A DNA stretch of 64,000 nucleotides, taken from the NCBI GenBank assembly GCA_965221575.1, contig CBDCSM010000011.1:1-64000 (forward strand), read 5' to 3'. Source of the DNA: JAPPHA01 sp965221575. GTDB taxonomy: Bacteria; Pseudomonadota; Alphaproteobacteria; Rhodobacterales; Rhodobacteraceae. The position numbers and the translations under genes are program-made. Positions 38,232-45,791 of this stretch are shown here, piece after piece. Position 1 is the stretch's first letter. Each line of letters begins with the position of its first letter. The notes beneath the pieces were generated by a model, which saw only the letters and a list, made by a program, of their open reading frames with translations, did not search any database and had not been told where the DNA came from.

Positions 38232-38317
38232 CTATCCCCGCCCATGCGGGGAAACCACAAACCGGCTTGCGGACCAGATGCAGCGTGAAGGTCTATCCCC
38301 GCTCATGCGGGAAAACC
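38232..38317 (+). CRISPR. Two-repeat type I-E-like CRISPR remnant
   Basis: Two 25-bp units beginning CTATCCCCGC with a CATGCGGG core lie at 38232-38256 and 38293-38317. They differ at two positions. Their start-to-start distance is 61 bp, exactly the 29+32 period of type I-E arrays. The hairpin sequence (CCCCGC/GCGGGG) and the AACC end also fit I-E repeats. The intervening 36 bases are unique. No cas gene is in the window, so this is an orphan or a remnant. Confidence 0.55.
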
Positions 38318-38413
38318 TATTACCCAGGGTATCGGCCGGTCCATCAAGAATTTCGGCCCTGTTGCATTTGCGGGGTGTTCCTTTGAATGGAGTGGTCTCG
38401 TTGCAGTTTGACA

Positions 38414-38686
38414 TTAGGCAACCCACCAATCGTTTTCTTCATCGATGAACCGGTCGCAGAAATTGTGTTCGCCTTTGATGTGCCAACAAGACCAAAGGGC
38501 ACCACCGTGTCGTACCAGCAATTCATTCACGCCGTTTTCGTTGGTGGTCAGCGAAATGATAACACCATGGTCCATGATGTTGCGGGCATGTTCGCCATAT
38601 ACCCTTTCGGCATGGCTGGTGAACGTCGCCGCCGTGAAGAACAATACACATATGGCAATAAACCCGAAAACCTTTTTCTTTGTCAT
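38414..38686 (-). CDS. Small secreted protein of unknown function
   Basis: A 90-residue precursor. Basic start MTKKK, a hydrophobic core (FGFIAICVLFFTAATF) and SHA-E around residues 24-27 form a clear Sec signal peptide. The mature part of about 64 residues has two Cys (WSCWHIKGEHNFC) that could form a disulfide. The start ATG has AAAGGA at about seven bases. Its base composition is more AT-rich than the core genes. It lies between CRISPR-like repeats; no function can be assigned. Confidence 0.7.
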   Translation of the reverse strand: MTKKKVFGFIAICVLFFTAATFTSHAERVYGEHARNIMDHGVIISLTTNENGVNELLVRHGGALWSCWHIKGEHNFCDRFIDEENDWWVA

Positions 38687-38700
38687 TGCGTTTTCCTTTG

Positions 38701-38724
38701 GGTCTATCCCCAGGCGGGGGAACC
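38701..38724 (+). repeat. Degenerate third CRISPR-like repeat
   Basis: GGTCTATCCCCAGGCGGGGG followed by AACC resembles the two units at 38232 and 38293, with about four central bases missing. It lies 408 bp past the second unit, upstream of the secreted-protein start. Confidence 0.4.
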
Positions 38725-38730
38725 GAATGG

Positions 38731-38758
38731 GCCTAACATGAACGCCGTTATGTTAGGC
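38731..38758. repeat. Perfect 9-bp inverted repeat
   Basis: GCCTAACAT and ATGTTAGGC flank a 10-bp loop between two divergent genes. It could be an operator or a recombination-type site. Confidence 0.7.
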
Positions 38759-38803
38759 TAAAGAGGGGATGGCAAGGGGGAAGCGAAAAAAGGTGGATAC
38801 CTT

Positions 38804-39628
38804 TTGGAATCAACTGCTAGATGCCGGGAAACGGGACATGGGCCATGCAATTTCGAAATGGATGAACGCGACGTAACCAGGCGTTTCGTCAACCACCTGG
38901 GTCACCAGAGAGGTTGCGCGAAACTGGCGGTGGACAGTTGGCCGGAAGACACCAACCGCCAAAGCCCGGAAATCGATGCAATAGCCGGACCGTTCGCGAT
39001 CGAGCACACGAGCATCGACAGCGTTCCAAATCAGCGAAGGGCCACACATTGGTATTCGCGTGTCATCGGCGGCTTGGGTCAGGCGATTAAAGATTCCGTG
39101 GATTGCGGATTCACCATCACCCTTGAATTCGACGCCATTACGACCGGTATGGACTGGGATTGCATTCGCGAGGATCTTCGAAGATGGATCGTGAACCACG
39201 CGGCTCGCCTGGACCATGGCAACCACAAGATAAGCCTTCCGACGTCGGTTCCCGTCGAGAACCCGACCGTGCTCCACGTCTGGAAGGGGCAAGGGCCTGC
39301 CATTACGGGCTTTGACCGGTTCGAGCCCGAAGACGATTCCTTGTCCACACGGATCAAGAAAATCCTGGACACGAAGGCAGCGAAGCTCGGGAAGTACCTG
39401 GGGCCGGACAGCACGACCATTCTGCTTGTTGAAAACGACGATCTCGCGCTCGTGGATGAACACAAGATGCTCGATGCAATTCGAGAAACATATCCCCGGG
39501 GACTGCCTCAAGGTGTGGACGAGATCTGGTTCGCCTACGCGCCGATACAAGGCAAATACGGTTTCGTGACTTCACGATGGATATCAGCGCAGCGGCTTGG
39601 TCAACCTGAAACCATAGTTTCCGGTTGA
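38804..39628 (+). CDS. Nuclease-like hypothetical protein (PD-(D/E)XK variant)
   Basis: A protein of up to 274 residues without a recognised name. Residues PEIDAIAGPFAIEHTSID resemble the core of a PD-(D/E)XK fold, with Asp in one strand and Glu in the next, but with EHT in place of ExK. Later parts (LVENDDLALVDEHKMLDAI and VDEIWFAYAP) resemble the end of the same fold. Start is uncertain: a TTG at 38804 has AAGGTGG seven bases upstream, while ATG 38858 lacks a site. It stands alone in an accessory zone. A role in DNA conflict is a guess. Confidence 0.6.
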   Translation: MESTARCRETGHGPCNFEMDERDVTRRFVNHLGHQRGCAKLAVDSWPEDTNRQSPEIDAIAGPFAIEHTSIDSVPNQRRATHWYSRVIGGLGQAIKDSVDCGFTITLEFDAITTGMDWDCIREDLRRWIVNHAARLDHGNHKISLPTSVPVENPTVLHVWKGQGPAITGFDRFEPEDDSLSTRIKKILDTKAAKLGKYLGPDSTTILLVENDDLALVDEHKMLDAIRETYPRGLPQGVDEIWFAYAPIQGKYGFVTSRWISAQRLGQPETIVSG

Positions 39629-39694
39629 AGGCACGGCCTTGCCCGGGCGGAAGCGCCGGACAGGAATGGCCAAGACGATTGTACGATACCCAGG

Positions 39695-40201
39695 TCAGTT
39701 GCTGTTAATTTTGGCACTCAGTTCGCGGCTGAGTTCCTGAGCCTTGGCAATCTGAGCCCGGGTCAAACGGTTTCGTAAGTCGGCCCGGGCCTCTTTTGCC
39801 TTTCCGTAATCCTGCGCCGCGACAAGGTATATCCAAGCATAGGCTTGCACATAATCCTCAGGAACACCCTCGCCATGGAAGTACATAAGCGAAAGGTTGT
39901 ACTGGGCGCTAGTATGGCCCTGTTCGGCGGCCCGCCGGTACCAACGTGCAGCCTCGCGGCCATCCTCGGGCACACCATTGCCGTACCTGTACATGGCCGC
40001 CAGATAAAGCTGGGCGCCGACGTGATCCCGCTCCGCAGCTTTTCGGTACCACTTTGCCGCCTCGGCAGAGTCCTGAGGCGCACCCCAGCCTTCCTGATAC
40101 ATGTGTCCCAGATAGAACTGCGCCTGCACGTCGCCCAATTCAGCCAGTTCGCGGAATCCACCCAATGCCTCGGCGTGATCGCCGCGAAGGTATGCATCCA
40201 T
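39695..40201 (-). CDS. Sel1-repeat (TPR-like) protein, N-terminus probably frameshifted
   Basis: A 168-residue solenoid with three full Sel1 repeats, e.g. AQFYLGHMYQEGWGAPQDSA, AQLYLAAMYRYGNGVPEDGR and AQYNLSLMYFHGEGVPEDYV, followed by a helical C-terminus. Such proteins act as protein-interaction scaffolds, often periplasmic. Upstream in the same frame lies FEAA before the ATG with no start. In another frame a signal-peptide-like MRQLFQRNVKFLVGLLVPF precedes it. One indel near 40240-40255 would restore a secreted protein, so this copy may be non-exported or dead. Confidence 0.75.
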   Translation of the reverse strand: MDAYLRGDHAEALGGFRELAELGDVQAQFYLGHMYQEGWGAPQDSAEAAKWYRKAAERDHVGAQLYLAAMYRYGNGVPEDGREAARWYRRAAEQGHTSAQYNLSLMYFHGEGVPEDYVQAYAWIYLVAAQDYGKAKEARADLRNRLTRAQIAKAQELSRELSAKINSN

Positions 40202-40735
40202 CGCCGCTTCAAAATTGCCCGCGGCGGTGGCGTGCGCCTCATGAAAGGCACCAAAAGTCCCACAAGGAATTTAACATTCCTCTGAAATAGTTGACGCATT
40301 ATCGATCTGGCGATCCCCAATTTTCGGGGATGACGCGGGGCGCAGATTTGGGAGGCAGGACGCCGGTGTTGTTTCGCAGTTTGTCGTTCGAGAGATCATA
40401 CCCTGTATAGGCGAAATTTCAGGGAATTTTCGATGCTCTCCGCCGTGATCGAGCGGTGGTTTGCACTTCGAGGACGTGCACTTGATAACCATCCGCTTCT
40501 CGGCATCCGGCTGCCAGCGACGGGCATATTGGGCCGCTGCCTGCCGGGTGTGGAATCCACGCGCGAGGCGGTAGTAGATCCGGCCGGTACGGGCCTGGAG
40601 CCAGACTTGGTAATGTGGGCGGTTGGCGCGTATGTTGGGGTCGACTGCCGAGCGGCATGGATCACTGTCTCGGTTCGCGGCACCGTTTCTGGAAAGATTG
40701 AGATTTGTAGATGAGAAAGCGACAACTGCATCCCC
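40202..40735. other. Accessory stretch with one doubtful small frame
   Basis: No secure gene. A minus-strand patch around 40640-40430 reads HYQVWLQARTGRIYYRLARG and YARRWQPDAEKRMV, which is protein-like. It has no convincing start, and its frame overlaps a transposase remnant. It may be a decayed or very small gene. Confidence 0.35.
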
Positions 40736-40837
40736 GACACTGCCGGCCTCAACCTGCTGGCGGCTATCCTCATCTACTGGAACACGATGAAACTCGGCGA
40801 GGCCGTCTCCAAGCGAAAACGCGCGCCCGGTGCCTGA
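40736..40837 (+). pseudogene. Tn3-family transposase C-terminal remnant
   Basis: The plus strand reads DTAGLNLLAAILIYWNTMKL followed by GEAVSKRKRA and a stop. GLNLLAAIxIYWNTxxLG is the hallmark near the C-terminus of Tn3-family TnpA. The rest of the gene is absent and the end is truncated. The orientation points toward the terminal repeat at 41014, as in Tn3 elements. Confidence 0.75.
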
Positions 40838-40976
40838 AAAACCACACGTAATTCCAGCATCTCGTTCGATCACATGGTCAATACCCTGACCACGTGATCG
40901 GCACCGAAAACACGTATCCTCGCCCCAATCAGCATGAAATCCAGGTGCAGTTACCCATGAGCGCGCCCAGGGAGCC

Positions 40977-41014
40977 TAAAGAAATGCTTAGCATAGGATT
41001 CCGCAAACGACCCC
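40977..41014 (-). mobile_element. Probable Tn3-family terminal inverted repeat (right end)
   Basis: Read inward from 41014, the minus strand begins GGGGTCGTTTGCGGAATCC and includes GCTAAG, close to Tn3/Tn21-type 38-bp ends. It lies on the correct side of the transposase remnant. No matching left end was found in the window. Confidence 0.5.
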
Positions 41015-41307
41015 TACGATGCACGTCACCCTCATGCCGTTCACGGGGGTTTGGGAGATTGAAGAAGGTTCGGTCGAGGTCTACAACGTCATCTCGGGTC
41101 AACCGAGGACGATGGAGGGGATCGACACCGTCGTATTCGCCTCGGGCGGCGTCCCTGACGATGCACGCGGTGCAGCCCTCGCGCAGCCCTTGCGGAGCGG
41201 GTGGCGGAGGTGCACGTGATCGGAGACTGCTATCAGCCGCGTGACATCGAGGTGGCGGTGGTGGACGGACACCGAGCGGGAAGGGCGATCGGACACGGAG
41301 GCGCATG
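41015..41307 (+). pseudogene. 3' fragment of a dienoyl-CoA reductase/OYE-type FAD-FMN oxidoreductase
   Basis: The fragment begins directly at the Tn3 end and reads VTLMPFTGVWEIEEGSVEV and GIDTVVFASGGVPDD. After a frameshift near 41160 it continues LAERVAEVHVIGDCYQPRD and VAVVDGHRAGRAI to a stop overlapping the next ATG. This is the C-terminal NADPH/FAD domain of the 2,4-dienoyl-CoA reductase/trimethylamine dehydrogenase group. The 5' part is missing. It was presumably once co-transcribed with the aldo/keto reductase, whose ATG it overlaps. Confidence 0.7.
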
Positions 41308-42279
41308 ATGGAGTATCGACCCCTTGGACGGACCGGCGTGCAAGTCTCGCAGCTCTGCTTCGGCACGATGTCGTTCGGCGACGACGCCGACGAGGAGACT
41401 GCAGCCCGGATGTACGGGGCGGCCCGCGACGCGGGTATCAATTTCTTCGATACCGCCGATACGTACAACGCCGGGGAGTCGGAACGCATCCTCGGCCGGT
41501 TGGTGAGGGGACACCGTGAAGAGCTGGTGATCGCGACGAAGTGTTACAACCCTCAGGGCGACGACGTCAACGCTCGGGGCACCTCACGCCGTCACGTCAC
41601 CCGGGCGGTCGAGGCGAGTCTCGAGCGGCTCGGCACTGACCGGGTGGATGTGCTGTTTCTGCACCAGTTCGATGCGCGCACCCCGATCGACGAGCAGATG
41701 CGGGGGCTCGAGGACCTCGTGCGCTCGGGAAAGGTGCTCTATCCCGCCGCCAGCAACTACGCCGCGTGGCAGGCCGCTGCGGCGCTCGCGGTGCAGGAGC
41801 GCCACGGCTGGGCCCGGCTCCAGGTGTTGGAGCCGATGTACAACCTCGTCAAGCGCCAAGCTGAGGTGGAAATCCTCCCCATGGCCCAGACCCACCAGAT
41901 CGCGGTGATCCCCTACAGCCCGACCGGCGGCGGCCTGCTCTCCGGAAAGTACGCCGGCGGCGGCGCCAACCAGGGCCGTTTAAGCACCAACCGGGCGTAC
42001 GCGGCGCGTTACGGGGAAGAGTGGATGCACGACGTCGCGGCGAAGTTCGCGGGGTTCTGCAACGACCGCGGACTGCACCCGGTGAGCACCGCCGTCGCAT
42101 GGGTCGGAGCCCATCCCGGGGTCACCGCGCCGATCATTGGTGCACGCAACGTCGAGCAGCTCCACGCCTCCCTCGACTCGGTGTCGGTCGATATGACCCC
42201 GGAGTTGCGGGCGGAGATCTCCGCCCTCTCACGTACGCCGCCCCCGGCGACGGACCGGTTGGAAGAGCAGAGGGGGTAG
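41305..42279 (+). CDS. Aldo/keto reductase
   Basis: A 324-residue NADPH-dependent oxidoreductase with a TIM barrel. The catalytic tetrad is visible: Asp and Tyr in FDTADTYNAGES, Lys in VIATKCYN and His in VLFLHQFD. The C-terminal cofactor site is APIIGARNVEQLHASL. The opening MEYRPLGRTGVQVSQLCFGT is typical of the YajO/AKR11-12 groups. The gene is intact although its upstream partner is destroyed. Its very GC-rich codons differ from the AT-leaning accessory genes and suggest acquisition from a high-GC donor. Confidence 0.92.
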   Translation: MMEYRPLGRTGVQVSQLCFGTMSFGDDADEETAARMYGAARDAGINFFDTADTYNAGESERILGRLVRGHREELVIATKCYNPQGDDVNARGTSRRHVTRAVEASLERLGTDRVDVLFLHQFDARTPIDEQMRGLEDLVRSGKVLYPAASNYAAWQAAAALAVQERHGWARLQVLEPMYNLVKRQAEVEILPMAQTHQIAVIPYSPTGGGLLSGKYAGGGANQGRLSTNRAYAARYGEEWMHDVAAKFAGFCNDRGLHPVSTAVAWVGAHPGVTAPIIGARNVEQLHASLDSVSVDMTPELRAEISALSRTPPPATDRLEEQRG

Positions 42280-42714
42280 AGGGATATCCTGGTGGCAGCA
42301 AAATACCCGCCCCCAACCCATCGAGCAGAAGTGTAAGCCTTCGATTGTAAGGTAGCGGATTCCGTTGCCGCGAGAGTATCGGGACCGGAGACAGGGTATT
42401 AGCCAGGTTCGTGTTGAAATACACGATAGGCACGCATCCTTAGTTTAGCTGGGCCGATTTTGACCTCGCTGCTGAGGAGATGACGTTCTTCCACTCAATC
42501 GGCTTACCTGCCAGTAAATGACGCACGCCAGAATGCGGGGCAGGCACGAACGAGAGGTTGTTTGACAGCAGACGTAGAGGGTCGGAGGTCGTCACAGATT
42601 TGTCTTGAAGAAACGTTCGTTAAAATCGGTCAGTTCAGTCGTAAGGAACCACACGTATTTCATCGTCCGATACTGTCAAGTAAAATAGTGCAGGCACATT
42701 TACATGGACAACGC
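42280..42714. other. Intergenic stretch upstream of the recombinase
   Basis: About 435 bp without a supported gene. The last part is AT-rich and contains an imperfect palindrome near 42674-42710 next to the recombinase start. Confidence 0.45.
42674..42710. promoter_or_regulatory. Imperfect palindrome upstream of the recombinase, res-like
   Basis: TGTCAAGTAAA on the left and TTTACATGGACA on the right are inverted with small gaps around GTGC/GCAC. Serine resolvases usually bind such subsites just upstream of their own gene, where they also autoregulate. The match is by appearance only. Confidence 0.3.
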
Positions 42715-43266
42715 ATGAAAACGATCGCCTATATCAGGGTCTCAACCGCGCAGCAGGACGCATGCAGCCAGCGCCTCGTAATTCTCGAATATGCTCGTAA
42801 AAACGGCTTTCGGATCGACGACTTCGTCGAGGCAACAGCACGGGGACAGGCCACGGCAAGGCACCGCCGGCTTGATGAACTGATCGGTATTCTCAACCGT
42901 GGCGACCGCCTTGTCGTGAGCGAACTTTCCAGGCTCGGGCGCTCGCTCAGCCGGATCGTCACCGTCCTTGACGGCTTCGAAAAAGCGGGCATCGCGTTCA
43001 TCGCGATCAAGGAGAACATTCGCGTCGAGGGCAACACCAGGGAGGTCTGGGTCGCGGCCCTCAGCGAGGCCCGCCCCGACAGGATGTCCCGCCAGGCCTT
43101 TATCCTCTGGTCCATCCGCCTCGGGCTCAAGCGGATCGATTTCGTCTGCGAATGGCCGCGCGATGCGCATATCCGCGACATCCGCCCACTGGCGAGCGCC
43201 ACCCGTGAGCAGCTGTATGAGCGGCACAGGGCATGGCGTGAACGCACGGGGACCGACGCATCGTGA
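42715..43266 (+). CDS. Serine recombinase (resolvase/invertase) with an atypical C-terminus
   Basis: A 183-residue protein. The catalytic domain is complete at the start: MKTIAYIRVSTAQQD (nucleophile Ser 10), then GDRLVVSELSRLGRSLSRIV with the usual SRLGR, and IAFIAIKENIRVEG. After about residue 103 the expected ERxLIxxRTxEGL helix and the C-terminal HTH are absent. An unrelated tail appears instead (QAFILWSIRLGLKRIDFVCE). The protein is probably a truncated, fused and inactive recombinase; a novel DNA-binding tail is the alternative. Confidence 0.7.
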   Translation: MKTIAYIRVSTAQQDACSQRLVILEYARKNGFRIDDFVEATARGQATARHRRLDELIGILNRGDRLVVSELSRLGRSLSRIVTVLDGFEKAGIAFIAIKENIRVEGNTREVWVAALSEARPDRMSRQAFILWSIRLGLKRIDFVCEWPRDAHIRDIRPLASATREQLYERHRAWRERTGTDAS

Positions 43267-43449
43267 ACCAAGGCTGCTCAGATGGAGACAAGGTAAAGAG
43301 GCCTATCCTAGTGGCCCCTATGCGGGGACCTCGGACTTGATTTCATACGGGGTGCCAGGAAACGCTGATTCCCTAGCGCAACACCGCCACCTCGACGACG
43401 ATAACAGCCGTGGTTTGCCTGTCGTTTCAGGCTGGAATTGTGGTCCACC

Positions 43450-43869
43450 ATGAATTCGGGAAGCAGGATTCCGACACGTCTTGTAAGGCTGGTTCTGCTG
43501 TCACTCGCTGCTTGTGTCGCCCCCGGCGTGCAACCAGAGGAGCAGATGACAGCGGCGCGCACGCACTACAGCGAATGGGATTGCGCAGAGCTCAACACGG
43601 AAAAAGACAACATCAACGCTGCGATCATCCGGGCCACGGAAGCACGTGACAAGGCGACCAGGATGTTCGCCCTTGCCGGCGGGCCTTTAATCGATGGCGA
43701 GACAAATGGCATGGCAGAGGCAATCTACCGAGGACGGACACTTTCCCAGCAGAGTAGAATTGGCCAGGATTGGCACGACGCGTACAGGGCCGCAGACAAC
43801 GAAGTTGCGCGGTTAAGATCACGCCAGAACCTGCTTCTCCAAATCATCCATGAACGCGGATGCTCCTGA
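43450..43869 (+). CDS. Small lipoprotein of unknown function
   Basis: A 139-residue precursor. The N-terminus has basic residues, a hydrophobic run and a lipobox LAAC (Cys 22), so it is a predicted lipoprotein. The mature part is helical: YSEWDCAELNTEKDNINAAI and an NEVARLRSRQNLLLQII coiled-coil-like stretch, with two further Cys. This resembles small periplasmic lipoproteins with DUF-type helical domains. No partner gene is adjacent. The start ATG 43450 is chosen for signal length; an upstream GTG at 43438 is possible. Confidence 0.7.
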   Translation: MNSGSRIPTRLVRLVLLSLAACVAPGVQPEEQMTAARTHYSEWDCAELNTEKDNINAAIIRATEARDKATRMFALAGGPLIDGETNGMAEAIYRGRTLSQQSRIGQDWHDAYRAADNEVARLRSRQNLLLQIIHERGCS

Positions 43870-44058
43870 CCGCCTCCCAACGCGCGTACGCCACAGGTCA
43901 AGCCACAAGAATTCGAGGTCCTTTCGTTGTTTCGAGGGGGCTCCCGTCATGGGCCAACACCCAACAAAGATGGGCTGCGGCGGTCGCCGGCTGCACCTTG
44001 CGGTGGACAGATAGCCTACATATATATGGAAAACGATAACAGCATGGAGGGTGCTGCC

Positions 44059-44616
44059 ATGAAAACCGTCGAGGCGATGAAAACCCTCATGGAATGGGAC
44101 AACCGGGGACGGGCGGTGTTCTCCGTCGAAGACCTGCGCGTGATCTTTCCGGAGCGGTCCCGCAAGACCTTCTCCATGGGGCTCAACCGCCTGGTCCGCC
44201 AGGGCGTGCTCGAGCGCGCGGCACGCGGCGTATACGTGAACCCCCTGGCCCGGTCGAGAACCCATGTTCTCGAGGAGATCGCGGTGACACTGCGGCGGGG
44301 CGCCACGAGCTACCTGAGCCTGGAGAGCGCCCTCGGCCACTACAGCATCATCTCGCAGCAGACGATCGCGTGCGCGACCGTGATGACAACCGGGCGGAAG
44401 GGCCGTTTCCGCACGCCATACGGCACGGTGGCGTTCACCCATACCAGCCGGTCCGTTGGCGAGATCCTGGACCGCACCGTGGACGACGGCCGTCCGCTGC
44501 GGCTGGCCCACCCGCGCCTGGCACTGGAGGACCTCCGGCGCGTCGGCCGCAACCTGAACCTCGTGGACACGGAAGAGCTGGCCGCGATCGAGGAGGAAAT
44601 GGGGCTGGCGGCATGA
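44059..44616 (+). CDS. abiEi: AbiEi-type antitoxin of a type IV toxin-antitoxin system
   Basis: A 185-residue protein. The N-terminal winged helix reads RKTFSMGLNRLVRQGVLERA and is followed by ARGVYVNP, the AbiEi signature. The C-terminal domain of about 100 residues has YLSLESALGHYSIISQQ. AbiEi represses the operon and counteracts AbiEii without direct binding. ATG 44059 follows GGAGGGTGCTGCC. It overlaps the toxin gene by four bases, the normal coupled layout. An in-frame ATG at 44026 is less likely. Confidence 0.9.
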   Translation: MKTVEAMKTLMEWDNRGRAVFSVEDLRVIFPERSRKTFSMGLNRLVRQGVLERAARGVYVNPLARSRTHVLEEIAVTLRRGATSYLSLESALGHYSIISQQTIACATVMTTGRKGRFRTPYGTVAFTHTSRSVGEILDRTVDDGRPLRLAHPRLALEDLRRVGRNLNLVDTEELAAIEEEMGLAA

Positions 44617-45608
44617 CGCAGGCGAACTTCCGGGATCTCGCGCGGCGGGCTGTTGCCGCGGCCGGGTACGGCGGCATGGAGCGGGTGGTCGAAAAGGAGA
44701 TCCTGCACTACGATATCCTGCATGCGATTGCCCGATCCGGGTTGATGGCTGACCTGGTGTTTCACGGAGGGACCGCCCTGCGGCTTTGCCACGGCGGGGA
44801 GAGACTGAGCGAGGACCTGGACTTCTGCGCGGGCGCAGGTTTTCCAGCCGAAAAATCGGCAACACTGGCAACCGGGGTGCAAAGGTACTTGAGGGACCGG
44901 TACGGGTTGCGTGTCCGCGTCGGTGAACCGAAGGCGCGCGCGCACGAAGGCATCCGTGTCTGGCGCTGGTGGATCCGTGTGGAGACGGAGCCTGACCGCA
45001 CGGACGTGCCCTGGCAGCGGGTCAAGCTGCTGATTGCCGACGTGCCGTCGCGAACCAACGAACCACGTTCGCTGACGCGGAACTACGACGTCATTCCCGA
45101 CGGGTATGGGGACACCGTGGTCAGGGTCGAGACCAGGGAAGGCATCTTCGCTGACAAACTGGTTGCGTTTCCAGCAATGCTGTCAACCCACGTGAGGTGG
45201 CGGGACATCTGGGACATGCACTGGCTGCGCAGCCGCGGTGTCGGCATTGATGCCGGGCTGGTCCGTGCGAAGGCAGCGAATTACCGTATCGAGGATTTCG
45301 AATACCTTCTTGCCGTGGCGGTCAGGGAGGCACCCGGGCTTGTCCGTTCCAGAGGGCTCGAGGAGGCGCTGGGCAATTTTGTGCCCCCGGACGTGGCCGC
45401 GCGAACCCTACGGAACGACGACTGGCTGGAGGCGGTTGCTATCGAAATCAGGGATATCCTGGAATGCCTGCAGCGGGACCTGGCACCAGGGCGGAACGAA
45501 CCTGTGGCAAACACGGCGACAAGCGCCGGCATCGACGCCGCAAGAACGGTGGCTCCATGCGATGACGATGATCCGTTCGCCCTGCCGGACCCCTTCAAGC
45601 CGCCGTGA
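44613..45608 (+). CDS. abiEii: AbiEii-type nucleotidyltransferase toxin
   Basis: A 331-residue protein of the AbiEii/AbiGii group, DUF1814-type nucleotidyltransferases. The active-site pattern is LVFHGGTALRL, then RLSEDLDF with the paired acidic residues. Further conserved parts are KLLIADVPSR and IFADKLVAFPAM. AbiEii toxins are proposed to transfer nucleotides to an essential acceptor such as tRNA ends and cause bacteriostasis, giving phage abortive infection. The frame is intact and overlaps the antitoxin, so this looks like a working module. The acidic tail (CDDDDPFALPDPF) is an unusual extension. Confidence 0.9.
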   Translation: MTQANFRDLARRAVAAAGYGGMERVVEKEILHYDILHAIARSGLMADLVFHGGTALRLCHGGERLSEDLDFCAGAGFPAEKSATLATGVQRYLRDRYGLRVRVGEPKARAHEGIRVWRWWIRVETEPDRTDVPWQRVKLLIADVPSRTNEPRSLTRNYDVIPDGYGDTVVRVETREGIFADKLVAFPAMLSTHVRWRDIWDMHWLRSRGVGIDAGLVRAKAANYRIEDFEYLLAVAVREAPGLVRSRGLEEALGNFVPPDVAARTLRNDDWLEAVAIEIRDILECLQRDLAPGRNEPVANTATSAGIDAARTVAPCDDDDPFALPDPFKPP

Positions 45609-45791
45609 ACCTGGTGACCCTGTTCCGGCGTCGATACGGATCACCTTGACAGTCAGGTTCTCAAACATGATCCATTATTCCGCACAAGCCGTGGGAGAAT
45701 GTTAATGCTGATCAGGAATTACGGTTTGTTCTGGCAACGTAAACGGATTCATTGGGGGAGTCGTGGTGCTGCCTGTCACCTGAAGGGTGTA

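Noticed and set aside
38354..38381. Possible extra repeat one period after the second CRISPR-like unit
   Set aside because: Only TTGCGGGG-type bases match; the left half of the repeat is not there.
38731..38758. Integron attC-like ends (GCCTAAC and GTTAGGC)
   Set aside because: The cores match attC consensus letters, but the whole site is 28 bp. Known attC sites are about twice that or longer, and no integrase is present.
43306..43333. A further CRISPR-like hairpin (GCCCCTATGCGGGGACC)
   Set aside because: Only the GC hairpin resembles the repeat; it has no partner at a 61-bp period and lies 5 kb away.
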